A stretch of 64,000 nucleotides of DNA from Conus ventricosus (Eukaryota; Mollusca; Gastropoda; Neogastropoda; Conidae), in assembly GCA_018398815.1 (NCBI GenBank), contig CM031600.1, positions 57,133,475 to 57,197,474 of the forward strand. The letters are read 5' to 3'. Position numbers and translations under genes: made by a program. Numbering within the stretch: position 1 is the stretch's first letter; every line of letters starts with the position of its first letter. The notes beneath the pieces were generated by a model. It worked only from the letters and a program-made list of their open reading frames with translations, was not told the origin of the DNA and ran no database searches. Positions 23,257-34,608 of this stretch are shown one piece after another.

Positions 23257-25181
23257 GACTACATGGAGCGCCATGGCATCGAAGCCACACACGCGGTGGC
23301 GGGCAGGGAGGACCACCATCACGCCTCTGCTCACAGCCACCACAACCACATCCGCAGTTCTGCTCACGGTCCCCACACCTCTCACCAGTCACACTACCTG
23401 ACTCCTGAGCATGCAAATTCCTCCAACCTCTCTGTGCCAGACATTGACGGCATCAACCCCCGCCTGCAACGGGGTCGTCCCTCAAACTGTCCAGAAAACG
23501 TTCCCGTTCATTTGGTCCAGGTGGGAGAAGACAGTCCACATTCAAGCGTTCTGGCTCTGTGGACACTCCAGTGCAGTCCGGCCCTGAGGGGGCGGACCAG
23601 AGTCAGCTGCACTGTGCCAAATCAGAAACGCTTGCCACCAACTCTCCTTCCACCTTGTCAATGGCTGCGGCGTCTCTGGCCGTGGCCTTTGGGGACAGAC
23701 TCCAAAAGTGTTGACGTTACAAGTGCCAGCGCTGAAAACCAGCCCTGTGCCGCGGCCAGCCAACCTGACTCTCAAGGAGTGCTATTCCTTAAACTTAGGG
23801 AATGTCCCCAAACCCTCCTCGCTCAATCCCTCTCAGGCTGTGAAGAACACTCTGGCACCACCGCCTGTGATCATCAAAGGGGCGGAAGGAGGAGGGAGGG
23901 GCCCTTTAACTAGTGTTGAAGTGCATGTGTCGGATACTACGTCCCCCTGCCCTCCAGCTCCTAACCAGGTGGTGGAGAGCCCGCCTTCAGAAGTGTTAGG
24001 GGCGGTGGCAGGGGCAGAGTGTAAGGTGCCTGTGGATATGGAAAAGCTGGATCTGCCATCAACATCACAGCTGGCCCAAGCATGGAGCACGGAGTCACTG
24101 CTGGAGGATACTCTGCCTTCACCAGATCACCAGGAGGCAGGTCAGGCTGAGGGTGCTGCAGCAGGACCCAGCCACCTGGTGAGACCTGTCCGCTTCGCAG
24201 ACCGCAGCCAGCGCCCTCTTTTTCACCACCAAGTGCCCGCCCATGCCCTTTCCCGCCACAGGGAAAGGTCACGTCTGCAGGAGAGAGACAAGGGAGCCAC
24301 AGCTATGCAACTGGGTGTGTCCAAGGCCCCCTTGCGCTATGGGTCACCTCCTCTTCGCCGATCGGATGCCCGGGATATAGTGGACTCCGTGAGAGGGCGA
24401 AAAACTGTGGAGGAATGTAAGGATGGGTTCAGTAGCAGTCTTGAATCTGATCTACGAGCATTGACTCTTGATGAGCTGGTGGGAGCAACAGGTATCTCAG
24501 GAAATTTCAACGTTGAGGATTATGATGATGATGCTGATGGGCTAGAAAATGAGGTGGAAGTGATGACCGAGGATGATGATGTGGTGTTCTTGAGTGAATC
24601 AGATCACGTACAGCAATACTTGGGGCGGGTACCAAAGAACAGGGCTGTGGGAGGCATCATGGCCAGTGTGCAGCAGCATGGACTGCCCAGCCCTGATGAG
24701 GTGGAGGAAGACTTGCTGCTGATGGAATAGGCTCTGCAGCAGGAACTGCGGCTGCTGCTTCAAGGCTTCAGCACAAGCGAGGATCCACCGGATCTTATTC
24801 TCAAGCCAGCAGCAGTGGCAGCAAGTCTCAGATACGAGGATCAGTGCCTCTGCAGGGAGGGAAGTTGAAGACGCCCACCACCCCCCTGTCCTGGATGGTG
24901 TTGCGCTCTCCCTTAGCCAGGATTGAGAGTTTCCACAGTGATGATTTTGAGTACTATAACTCCTCGGATAACGAACCTGCAGAGCATGCCTCTGTGGCTT
25001 CTGCTTCTTCCATGTCGGCCGGCACTCCCACCGTTCCCTGCTTTGCCTACAGGCTCAACATGCCCAGGAAGAAGCCTCCAAAGTTAAAGAAGGGCACTGC
25101 AGGGGACAACACTGCCGGCAAAACAGGCAAGAAGACATCAGCTTCAGGCGACAGGATCAAAGGCAGTGCAGCTGCTTCTGT
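23257..25181 (+). CDS. Main gene, large exon (about 642 codons) with three frame breaks
   Basis: The acceptor is CTGTGCAG and the donor is GT|GTAAGTG. The frame opens DYMERHGIEATHAV, then a His/Ser-rich segment (about residues 18-45). Coding then shifts by -1 at about 23471 (GGGG) into SLKLSRKRSRSFGPGGRRQS, again at about 23704 (AAAA) into VLTLQVPALKTSPVP, and again between about 24697 and 24728, ahead of an in-frame TAG, into GIGSAAGTAAAASR. Each break is repaired by adding one base, and total length then fits both neighbouring splice phases. The protein is Ser/Pro-rich, with a basic RRQSTFKRSGS segment, an acidic block (EDYDDDADGLENEVEVMTEDDD) and a Lys-rich end (PRKKPPKLKKG). No known domain is recognised. 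The breaks look more like consensus deletions than a pseudogene. Confidence 0.8.
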
Positions 25182-25474
25182 GTAAGTGTATTCTGTCTCT
25201 CTTTCTTTGAGATCTACACAGCAATTGTCACATAGTTTCATAATAAATGTTCTCTTCTTTTCAGTATTTACACAGAGCTTAATCTAGAGCACAGGATTGG
25301 TACAATCCCCTGAAAATCTGTTCCTTCCCACAATTATCGAGTCTGAATGCGGGCAGACTCCCGCACTGTTGCAGGACTGCCCGCCCTGTTCACTGATCAT
25401 TGCGGGCGCTCGTTTGTCGACTGCTTGAAAAACTGAAACTAGGACGGAGCAGGAGCGAACGATTTCTTGATATT

Positions 25475-25582
25475 TCATTGGCTGTTAGTGTAAATCAACC
25501 AATCGGCGGCGTTCATTTCCTCCATCTCGATCACCGACAAGAAGTTGCGAGAGTTGAGGCGCCATATTGGATATTTTCCAAA
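25475..25582 (+). promoter_or_regulatory. Candidate internal promoter of the transposon
   Basis: Just upstream of the element's ATG are an ATTGGCTG (inverted CCAAT) box at about 25479, a CCAATCGG box at about 25499, and GCGCCATATTGGATATTTTC at about 25559. The last resembles a YY1-type GCCATnTTGG initiator site. The order is that of a TATA-less promoter feeding the ORF at 25583. This is motif matching only. Confidence 0.4.
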
Positions 25583-25775
25583 ATGAAGCGTGCACCCACC
25601 CTATTCGACTTCAACTTTCGTGGAGGAAAAGTGAAAAAAAAAAAGATTCTGTGCCATGCGAGGGTGGAGAAGATCATGAAGAAACAGCAACTACATCCAA
25701 AAGCTCGGAGAGCAACCCGAAAAGAGTGCCAGTGCAAGGGAACACCGGTTTCGAGACGATTGGCTGTAGAAGTGG

Positions 25776-25776
<1 letters not shown>

Positions 25777-25828
<52 letters not shown>
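25777..25828. repeat. Poly-G tract, 52 bases
   Basis: Longest homopolymer in the window; it interrupts the transposon's reading frame. The stated length is unlikely to be exact. Confidence 0.9.
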
Positions 25829-25829
<1 letters not shown>

Positions 25830-26096
25830 GTGCCCCCTCTTTTTGGATATGAGGGGGGGACTGCCCCCCTTTTTCAAAGATCCTAGATTAAGCTCTGTTT
25901 ACAGATTATGATTGATGAGTGAGGAAATGACAGTAGTGTATTTTCAAAAATATTGTCCTAATTGTATTTTTAAAAAAGGTTTTTTACAATATGTAGGTGG
26001 GAGGAGGGTTGGGATGTTGTTCAGGAAAGATTATCAGAGTTAAGTTTGTCAAAAAGATTTAGAACAAAACAGCAGACTAAAAAGATCTGATGGTAG

Positions 26097-26190
26097 TTGT
26101 CAGGGTTTGTTGGGGTTTGTAGTTGTCAGGTTTGTTGGGGTTTGTAGTTGTCAGGGTTTGTTGGGGTTTGTAGTTGTCAAGGTTTGTTGG
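26097..26190 (+). repeat. 26-bp tandem repeat, about 3.5 copies
   Basis: Units of AGTTGTCAGGGTTTGTTGGG followed by GTTTGT, with single-base variants (one copy lacks a G). Confidence 0.9.
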
Positions 26191-26539
26191 TTGTTGTTTT
26201 TTTTACATGCAGATCTGTGTCCACTATCATTGAGAAATTTTGCAACTTCATATGAACTTACATGGAGCTGTGACTGAGAATTTGCAGGCTGTGTTGTCAT
26301 CAGACTTGTATCCACCATCATGGGTGAAACACTTTGCAACTTAATAGGTACTCACATAAACCTAAGAATTTGCAGCCAAGAGCACGATAAAATCAATATA
26401 AAATGATTTTTTTTTGTAAATCTGAACAACAACAACAACCACTATGAGTACTTTATTTATACAGATAGATCTGTTGGTTCTGATCACAATGCATTTCAAT
26501 ATTTCTACTGCATATGAATGAATAAGACACTCCCAAACA

Positions 26540-26805
26540 AAACCACCATTAGATTTTATTCAGGTTTAAAATCCACTCTCACCAAAGGGTGATCCACTTA
26601 GCGGAATGGAATCAAACATTCCAGGAGAGTGAGGTGACGGAGAGTTAACACTATGCTGACAGCACATGAACAACTTCAAGCAAAGATGGGCAGCAAGAAT
26701 GCCGATTTTTAGGTTGGAAACCAGCAGGATTCAAACCTGCAATGAGTGTCTGCCAACTTGGTGCACTACCACTGAGCTAACCTTGTGCCCACCAAACAGC
26801 ATGAT
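26540..26805 (-). mobile_element. tRNA-derived SINE, minus strand
   Basis: On the minus strand, GGTTAGCTCAGTGGTAGTGC (A box) is followed about 45 bases later by GCAGGTTTGAATCCTGC (B box, with a paired T-stem). An unrelated body follows, ending near AATAAAATCTAATGG. The anticodon stem does not fold well, so this is a SINE head rather than a functional tRNA. Confidence 0.6.
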
Positions 26806-27064
26806 TGTGGGAGAGATTTTATGTGTTGGGGACACACAGGGGAGGTAAGGCTGCAATCAAATACTCTCCCTTAGCCGCTGCTTTCAGTTTGTATTCAAAA
26901 ATTGGATAGATTAGTTCTAGATCAAGTTATCAGACCAGAAGCAAGACCTTTGTCAGTTTGTATGCTGGCTTGTCATGGTAAGTATGTTGCTTTAGATATG
27001 ATTTTCAGAAACGAGCATAGGTGACCATGCAGCAGGTTTTATTCATTTTTCTGTTGCATTTCTT

Positions 27065-27067
<3 letters not shown>

Positions 27068-27134
<67 letters not shown>
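27068..27134. repeat. (CT)n microsatellite
   Basis: About 33 uninterrupted CT units. Confidence 0.95.
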
Positions 27135-27611
27135 GTGTTTTCACCTTTCAGGATCTTTAAACCATGTATTGAATAAAGACCAAAAATGACAAAGAATGAA
27201 AAAAGGGGGTGGGAATAGATGAGGGAGGAAATATCAATGACACAGTTGAAAAAAAGAACAGTTTGAGTGGAAATAATGACTGGATAATGAGGATGATATA
27301 GAGACACAAATGAATCACTAGGCAAGTTAATCAATTGTTCATAAAGTAGTGAAAGCTTTCATGTCATTATCAACATTTTGTTCACCTTTTGTTTCAAAAT
27401 TTAGATGAAAATAGCAAATGTGTATTCATTTAGACAGGTGACAAGCACTGACATATTTGATGGTTCTTCCACACTCCAGCAGCAGCAGTTTGAAAAAAAA
27501 AACACACAAAAAAACATGATGCAACTGGATTTTTTCTTTTATAAATCTTTTTTTTTTTAAAATCTGCTGTGTACAGTAATCAGCAATGACGCTTTTCCAT
27601 GCTTTTTGCAG

Positions 27612-27721
27612 TCCAGAACCTGCAGTCTTCGACCCTTTGCTGAGTTCTGGCAGTGAAACAGAATTTCAGGATGATTTGGGAGACAAGACAGCTATGATCA
27701 GCAAAGCAAGAGTCCACCCAG
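27612..27721 (+). CDS. Main gene, exon after the large exon
   Basis: Acceptor CTTTTTGCAG, donor CCAG|GTATGT. The first base completes a Val codon left by the large exon (GT+T). It then reads PEPAVFDPLLSSGSETEFQD and DLGDKTAMISKARVHP without interruption, ending in phase 1. The protein is acidic and Ser-rich, continuing the disordered character of the large exon. The other frames have stops. No domain is recognised. Confidence 0.8.
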
Positions 27722-27922
27722 GTATGTAGAACAACAGCAACAACAGATTCTTTGAGGAGAGATTCTTGAGACACAAACCCAAAACAAACGTTCCCAACAG
27801 ACTCAAATGATTGAGATGAGTTGAAATTAGCTTCGGCCTGAAAACCATAAAAATCCCACTCTTATCACTCCTTCTACGTTTCCTTCGTGAAACGCGCGGC
27901 ACGTATTTCCTCTGCCAGAAAA

Positions 27923-28102
27923 ATGTCGGTCAGGCGAAGGGGTAGTAGCGATTTCTCGCTCAATGAAGCGCTTGAAATCATATCACAAAGTGGATCTGGT
28001 GATGAGGGGAGTGATAGAGAGATAGAAAACTATGGAAGAGAAGAGGAAAGTGAATTATTTGAAGATGTAGCCATCCCTTCATCTTCTGATTTGGTGTTGT
28101 AA
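27923..28102 (+). mobile_element. Possible piggyBac-like transposase N-terminal fragment
   Basis: A 59-codon frame from ATG at 27923 to TAA at 28100-28102: MSVRRRGSSDFSLNEALEII, then SQSGSGDEGSDREIENY and an acidic Ser-rich tail. A basic start, a short 'L-N-E-A-L-E-I-I' helix and then an acidic region is the usual N terminus of piggyBac-family transposases. The DDD catalytic domain is absent and the frame simply ends. No paired TTAA target sites were found, so the family call is weak. It could also be a small unrelated ORF. Confidence 0.35.
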
Positions 28103-29284
28103 AAGAACGGAGTAGAATGTAAACAAAGAATTTTTTTTACTTGTCAGACATGTTTTTCAATGCACAGTCATGTATACTCATTGAAAGTAAATGATTCGAA
28201 AGTACTATGTTTGATTAGTTGAGTGTTTGTTCTTTCCTATGACACCTAACACAACACTGTCAGTTGTTGTCTAGCTACCGTAAAAATAAATTAAAAAGTG
28301 GCCAAATATGCGTGTCGGCAGGGACTGAGCACCATGCGCGAGCATGCGGCAGCAGGGAATCGTGCTGTCCGTGCCGCTCTCAGCTAGATAGTATTAAGCA
28401 TTTACACTAGCAAGTACACACATTTAATCACAAAACAAACGAAAGAAGTCAGAGTCAAAATCAAAACAATTAGCAATACACAAAATGAAAGTCTTGACAA
28501 TACAGTCATCAAATGAAGAGAAAGACACTCTTGTTTTACAGTTGCACTGTATGTAATGTGAGTGCTGTTGGAACTGGAAAACAGTGTGGATGTCATAGGT
28601 GAGGAAGTGTCAAGTTTCAGTTGCCAAACAATGTACATTTGTCCACAGACATGTTTCATCATTTTAGGTTTTATTACAGACAAGAGGCAGGAGGAACAGC
28701 GATCAGTCAGCTCGTTTCCTTATGACTTGAGCCAGTTTTCCAACAAGTCCAAAAGGTGTTTACCTTATTCAGCTTTACACTTCAGTGCTGTGTGGGTGCC
28801 CCATAACGTCATTTTCAGCATGTGCCCAATCAGCATATTGGCAAAGTTGCATGTCTGCTCAAACTGGTTTATCAACCTATTTATTTATGCATTAAACTGT
28901 TGGGAATGAGAGGTTACTTACATAGACCTTTCTTCCTCATAGGTAGGCTTAATATGGCTGAATAATTCAATTGATTAGAGGGTTTTTTTAATGCTACGTA
29001 AAAAGTCTTTCAAAGAATGAATCAATAATTGAATAAGTTTATAAATTGATAATGGAATTTGTCAAAACATCAGCAATCCAAAAAGGCATGATGTTACGTG
29101 AAATTTTTACATGTTAATGCAAAATCTTTTTGCAGTAAGCTTATGACATAGGTTGTATGCTTCTTAGTAGCCAATTTTTTAGAGATATTAGAGTTTAAAT
29201 GAAGTATCCCCTCCACGTATGTTTATCAGGCCAGGAACGAGAATCCGCTCAGAAGGGTTGAAAAGCTTATGTACTGATACTTAC

Positions 29285-29381
29285 ACAAAGTGGCTTTGTG
29301 GATAACCCCCTGGCTTAGGGACCAAGAGAAACCCACACCTGTTGTTCAAGTCTCACAGGGGCCAATTTTTGCCCCCCTCCC

Positions 29382-29415
<34 letters not shown>

Positions 29416-29420
29416 TTACC
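29285..29420 (+). mobile_element. tRNA-derived SINE head followed by poly-C
   Basis: GTGGCTTTGTGGATAACCCC resembles an A box and TGTTGTTCAAGTCTCACAG a B box (GTTCAAGTC fits GWTCRANNC), about 45 bases apart. A C-rich tract of about 30 bases (29385-29415) follows. Confidence 0.5.
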
Positions 29421-29770
29421 CCTTCTCCCTCTCCCTTTGCACAAGACCTTGACCCTTTCAACGTTTTCTTGTTCACAGCCTAGGCAGCGTCTCCAGGTTG
29501 GGCAGTTTAGGCTGATCTGCTTGACTAGAAGGGATACATCATGTAACACCTCAAGTTCTAATACCTCAAAAACTGTGGGGTTTTGTTGTTGTTGTTGTTT
29601 TGGAGGGGCTAACATTTTTATATGCTTATTGCAAAATGATTTTGCGTTAATTAATGTATTAAAGTTTCATGCAGTGTGAAAGACCCTCAGACTGTTAATG
29701 CTTTGATAAATTCGCATATTAATTCATTCTTGGTGTAACACTATTTTTGATTGTAAGCATTAAAACACTC

Positions 29771-29773
29771 ACA

Positions 29774-29830
<57 letters not shown>
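29771..29830. repeat. (CA)n microsatellite
   Basis: About 28 CA units. Confidence 0.95.
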
Positions 29831-29833
<3 letters not shown>

Positions 29834-30019
29834 CACTAATTGATCCAGTTACTGTGCCATGTTTTGCCTGCCTATCAGGAAGGAAGTTCTGTGTAATGTT
29901 ACCTCCCATTCCTAGTAGTTTCATGCATGCTTATGGGCTGATGTTTGCCTAAACATACCACTTCTCCTGAATGCTAATTTGACACAGACAGAGAATGACA
30001 TTCAGTGGTGCCCAGGCCA

Positions 30020-30290
30020 CATTCTGGTGCAGGTTGAACGAGTTAAGTGGATGTTCGAGTGCCAGTGTTCTGGGTAAGATGGTAAACTAAGGTTCTGTAT
30101 TCAAGATGCCTCAGCTTAAGTTAAAGAACCCATGACAGCACTGAAGATTTCCATGGCCAAATTCTTCAGGAATATCTGCTTTGACAGGCAAACAAAAGTA
30201 TGCGCAAAAAGAAAGAGCTATGGCAATGCTCAGAGCAGACCAGAATTCACACAGAGAAATCTATTTTGATGATGAATTTACATAATGCAG
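30020..30290 (+). mobile_element. Dispersed gastropod-type repeat
   Basis: The order TTAAAGAACCCATGACAGC, then CTGCTTTGACAGGCAAACAA, then GAGCAGACCAGAATTCACAC and AGAGAAATCT corresponds to a short interspersed repeat I remember from caenogastropod DNA. No second copy is present in this window, so recognition rests on recall. Confidence 0.5.
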
Positions 30291-30296
30291 TCAGGT

Positions 30297-30415
30297 AAAA
30301 AAAAAAAAAGGTTATGGTCCTATAGGCGAGTGGTCGTCAAGGTTGGGAACTGTTAGAGGTTAACTGTGTCTGGGGCACAGCATGATGGAGGATGCAGCCC
30401 ATCCCCCCCCCCCCC

Positions 30416-30455
<40 letters not shown>

Positions 30456-30614
30456 TCCTCTTCTCTCCTCTCCTGCCACCTTTATCTCCCTGACCTGACA
30501 CAGGTTAGTTAGAAAAGGTTTTCAAGAGGTCGAAAAGCAACCCCATCTAGTGGTTGAATTTATGACCATTAGCTCCACAGGCAAAAGCTCTAACTATTCG
30601 ATGACTGGCCCCTC
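30297..30614 (-). mobile_element. tRNA-derived SINE with T-rich 3' end (same family as 52590-53270)
   Basis: On the minus strand the head reads GGGGCCAGTCATCGAATAGT then TAGAGCTTTTGCCTGTGGAG. The body contains ATCATGCTGTGCCCCAGACA, and the copy ends in T12 at 30297-30308. Every block has a counterpart, in the same order, in the plus-strand copy ending near 53280. A C tract on the plus strand (30404-30452) sits where the other copy has a purine-rich GGAAGGAGGAG. Confidence 0.8.
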
Positions 30615-31320
30615 CATACAGTATAATTTAGTGCAATACAGTACAATTTAATACTGCAGAATGCATCGCAGTTCAATACTCTACAATAGGGGTTTTAATT
30701 TTTCATCTTTTTTTTTTCGTTTTGGCAACAGTAATATTCATTGGTGGTGTGGTCAGGAGCATGGCTGTTTGTGAGATCATTATCCATGAAAACAGGTTTG
30801 TATTGTGTACATTTTAAGGGGATGACTTTGCAGGCAGACAAAAATTTGTCCTGGTGATTCAGAGGGTAAGACTGGGAGTATTCTTGTGGGGTTCTTTTCT
30901 CAATGTCTAGACGATGTTGTGAATTGAAATCTTGTCAGTTGGTCTTTGATGAAGTTCCAGTGCCTGTGTTACAAAATCTTTAACACTGCCTCTCTTGCTT
31001 TGGCCCTCAACACCCATTTGTCCACACCATTAAGATGGGAAGCAGTTTGATACCAGTGGACTCTTATCTTTTCTGCCACAACCATTGAATGCTCATACAG
31101 ATGGTATGGGTATGGTGCTATATAGCCCCCCTACCTCCCCCCCCCCTCCCTCCTCCCCCCAAACACTCCTCTTCCTCCCACTTCCTGATATGACGGTCCT
31201 CATCTGCCATGTCATCTCGGGGAAAGGTGGGAGGGAGAGGAGGAATGGGAGAGATGGATGTTGGACACTAATGTAACATGATGTGAAATGCTCTGGCCCA
31301 CATTTATTGTTTTCTGACAG

Positions 31321-31421
31321 CAGAAGACAAGGACAGTGACCGACAGCTGTTGAGGACAGAGAATAAGTCTACCCTTTGTAACAACGTCATCACACAACAA
31401 CCATGTAGACAGTCACAACAG
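31321..31421 (+). CDS. Main gene, short exon with tandem acceptor
   Basis: The acceptor is TTTTCTGACAG and the donor CAG|GTGGGT. Phase 1 joins the previous G to CA (Ala), then EDKDSDRQLLRTENKST and a Gln/Cys-rich end (QQPCRQSQQ), finishing in phase 0. The exon begins CAG, so the border reads CAGCAG and an acceptor three bases downstream would drop one codon without breaking the frame. The other frames carry stops. Confidence 0.75.
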
Positions 31422-34400
31422 GTGGGTATTGGTTTCTCCATCATTCGTTTCTAATCTGTTTGTTTCTCTCTCTCTTTCTCTCTCTCTGTCTGTGCGTGTG
31501 TGTTCCATGCTCCATTTGTTTGGGGGTTTTTTCTCCATGTGACGCTTATCATACTATGTTTTGAAATAGGAATGACAATCTTCATCAGGAGTAGTGTACC
31601 TATGTTGCCCTTTTTGTTGTTGTTACACTTTACAAAGTGTATTTAGAGTTGTTAGCTTTTTAGGTACTTTAAGACTCCAAGTCTACCTTTTGTGAGTTTC
31701 CATAGAGAGTTTTGTGTTTGTGTGTGTGTTCATTTAAGTTTATTGTGGAATTTAGTTTTGCAGTTACACTTGTCCTTGAAATACATGGCTTATGAATAAT
31801 TTTGGTGATGATTTTTCATGGCTGCAGTCTGAAGCAGATCTAAGGCTTTTCTTATTCATTTTGTATGTGGTGCAAGAGTCATGCTAGTTTATGTGGTGAA
31901 AAGCAATTCATGAATTATCACATTCAATGAGAAACAGATTGTTTCTGTGTTTTTCTGCACTTTGCAACTAGAAATGGAAAAAAAAAAGCAGCAGACATTC
32001 TGTCGTAGTATAAATCTGTGTCAAATCCAAAACATACTCAGTGGTGTCCATGACATGTGAAGCTACTTCTTTTCTTTTCAAAATTTTGAAATGCCCGAGG
32101 ATTTGGAACAATTCCTGAGTTTTACATTCACATTTTGTTTACTTTACATTTAAGGAAAGTTTTATTAGTATTCTGTTGATCCCTGTTCTCATTTCCATCA
32201 TTGAGCTCAAGCATAGGTGATAAAGTAGTCTTGGTCTTAGTTGCTGAGTCAGTTAACTATGTTGTGTCAGTTATCCTCCTTAAATCATATAATTTGAAAG
32301 CTTCTTTTTATTTGAAATTTTACAAAGTTGCTCAAATGCACTTTCAGTTTGAAGGGTTGAAAAGACCCAGACATAAACTTTCTCAAAACACTGTCCTTGG
32401 ACTTTATTATTCAAACAACCCCTGATGATTTTTCAACTGCAAAGATATAAAGAGAAAGTTATAAAAAAAAAAGAAAAAAAAGTCCCTGTTTCAGTGCTTG
32501 AGATGCACTGTCATGAACGCCAAAGCGCAGAATTTGACTTATGTTCTTTTTATCACAATGCATCCAACTTAACCCAAGTGGGCGACTCAGGTAACGGCCA
32601 TCATTCAGTCTTCTTGTCATCTTCTTCCTCTCTCTGACCCTCGCTTTACTCAGCCTCAGTTCATCCTCCATAAGGGGACTTGTTCCAATATACTGACCTG
32701 ATGTTGACTATGGTTTTATCGTTCATTCACCCATTTTCTCTGATGGAGCTTTTGACAGTTTCTTTTTGTGTCTCATACAGGAGAAGTTCATATTGTATTG
32801 TGTGTGTAAAGATGCTTGTTTGCTTTTTACTTTTTAGTGTTTGAAATGATAAATGGCAGCTTCAGTTTGCCTGCTTCCTTTTGGTGTTTTTTGTTTTTTT
32901 TGTTGAAGCCTCAGTTGCTTTTTGAATGATTTCCCCCTTCCTTTATTTACTCCTCCTGAACCCCCACCCTCTCTTTCATCCTCCATTAAGGTACTTCTGT
33001 ATCCTTCAGACAAAGTCTCTCACAACAAAGAAAAAGGGTTATTTTGGACTCACATGTTTGAGGAAGAGAATTGATATGACCTTTCAGTTTGTGTTATCTA
33101 AACAGCACACAGCTGGCAAACCAAGCGCTATTAGAGACAGAGAAAAGGAGACTTCTGTACTGGCACTGCAGACACTGGTGTGCGACCATTTATGGCAGAT
33201 GTTTTCTGTTGGAACCTTTGGAAATCGGTACCGGTGCCCAGCATCAAGGTTATGGAATCAAAATCAGTTGTGTGCCGGCAGTGATTTACTGTTTTTCATC
33301 AAAGCATTTTCTTCTTGTTTTCATACTGGTAAGTGTTAGCGGAGACATTAAACATGTACCAATTACACCCTAGTCAACATCATTGAATTGCTGTCTCTGC
33401 CAGAAGAGAATAAAATAATATAAACTTGGCTTTGGTACTGGAAGCATTCAACTGTATTAAAAACAAATTGTTTTAAGTTCTAAGTCTTGGTGATTTTATA
33501 GAAATTGAACGACCCCAAATCAGGAGTGGCAATGATAACAAATGTGTATAGAAGTCTGGAGGTATAGTTCAGAGTTTGTTGACACTGTTTAAAAATCAAA
33601 CCATGCTGCTTCTATCAGCTTATTCAGATAGTTCAATACAATTTGGAGGAAAAGAAATGGTCGAAGAAACAACAGGAAACAGCTGATCTGAAATATGGGG
33701 TTCGGATGATTTTATTGGCAGTCCACAATAAATTTGCTCTTAAAAACCACTCAGAGAATATGGGGATGACAATCTAAATATTCTTGATGGAATGGAATGT
33801 TCAAAAACAAAACACAAGTAATTAATCTATGGCTTATGGAAATAAATACATCATGCTGTGGATTATTGGAACATGTGGATTGTCTTTGAAATCTTGTAAC
33901 ACATATCCATGGCTGTGATAAAGGAAAATGTTAACATTTTTGAAGCAACTTTGATCCTTGCCTCATTTTCATTATATTTCCTACATTCTGTATTTAAACT
34001 TGTACTCAGTATTTTCAAAGAATATGTGCATTCACTTTGGCAAGCGTGTGGCATGATCCTTGACAACAGTTGAATGCCAGCTGCATAGCATGTTAGTAAG
34101 CATGAAGCATTTACAGAATGATGACAGAGCTTGTAGCTTGAAAAATCGATTGTCACTGGTAATTTTGTTTTGTTTTGTTTTGTTGACTTTTCTTTTCTTC
34201 TCTCTTCTTTTGTTTTTCTAAGTCAAGAACTGCAGACATATTGGATGGATGTGGTGATTTTTTTTCCTCGTTCATTTTGTTACTATCTTTTTAAGACACT
34301 GAATTATGTGTGCAATGTCATTTTAAATCATTTTTGTCTTTCGCTAGGCACATAGTATCGATTGCTGATTATGCTGACACATCTTATTTCATGTCAATAT

Positions 34401-34533
34401 ATTCTTAAGGTATAAAGAAAAATGTAAACATAGTGTGCGAGTTGTGGAAATGTTGTGTGCAAAACCTATCGCAACCTGCTCATCACAACCCCATCCATCC
34501 CTCTCCCTACCTTGCCCTTCTACACTATCCCCC

Positions 34534-34540
<7 letters not shown>

Positions 34541-34607
<67 letters not shown>
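34541..34607. repeat. (CA)n microsatellite
   Basis: About 33 CA units after a C-rich segment. Confidence 0.95.

Positions 34608-34608
<1 letters not shown>

Larger units (their letters stand above)
25273..25897 (+). mobile_element. DNA transposon with 15-bp perfect terminal inverted repeats and 6-bp target duplication
   Basis: The left end CAGAGCTTAATCTAG (25273-25287) is the exact reverse complement of the right end (25883-25897). Both are flanked directly by TTTACA (25267-25272 and 25898-25903). Inside, an ATG at 25583 opens MKRAPTLFDFNFRGGK. After a probable one-base slip in the A11 run it continues as DSVPCEGGEDHEETATTSKS. A short 'K-R-x-x-T-L-F-x-F' start followed by an acidic stretch is common at the N terminus of hAT/ZMYM-type transposase-derived proteins. 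The rest of any transposase is missing and a G52 tract follows, so the copy is non-autonomous. The hAT link is tentative, because those elements normally duplicate 8 bp. Confidence 0.75.
25182..27611 (+). other. Intron between the large exon and the exon at 27612
   Basis: Holds a 625-bp DNA transposon, a 26-bp tandem repeat, a minus-strand tRNA-derived SINE and a CT array, each listed separately. The remaining AT-rich sequence shows nothing. The acceptor is GCTTTTTGCAG. Confidence 0.7.
27722..31320 (+). other. Intron of the main gene
   Basis: Contains a piggyBac-like N-terminal fragment, a tRNA-like SINE head, a CA array, a dispersed repeat and a minus-strand SINE (listed separately). A GC-rich patch with the palindrome GCATGCGCGAGCATGC-like core lies at about 28310-28390 and could be the end of the element at 27923. 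C-rich tracts lie near 31126-31165. Confidence 0.65.

Noticed and set aside
26726..26790. Possible minus-strand tRNA gene
   Set aside because: T-stem pairs but the anticodon stem does not; a SINE body follows.
29290..29679. 129-codon Pro-rich frame
   Set aside because: Poly-C tract after a tRNA-like SINE head explains it.
32926..33339. 137-codon frame ending near a GTAAGT donor
   Set aside because: No acceptor gives the required phase 0-0, and composition is unlike the host gene. Kept as intron.
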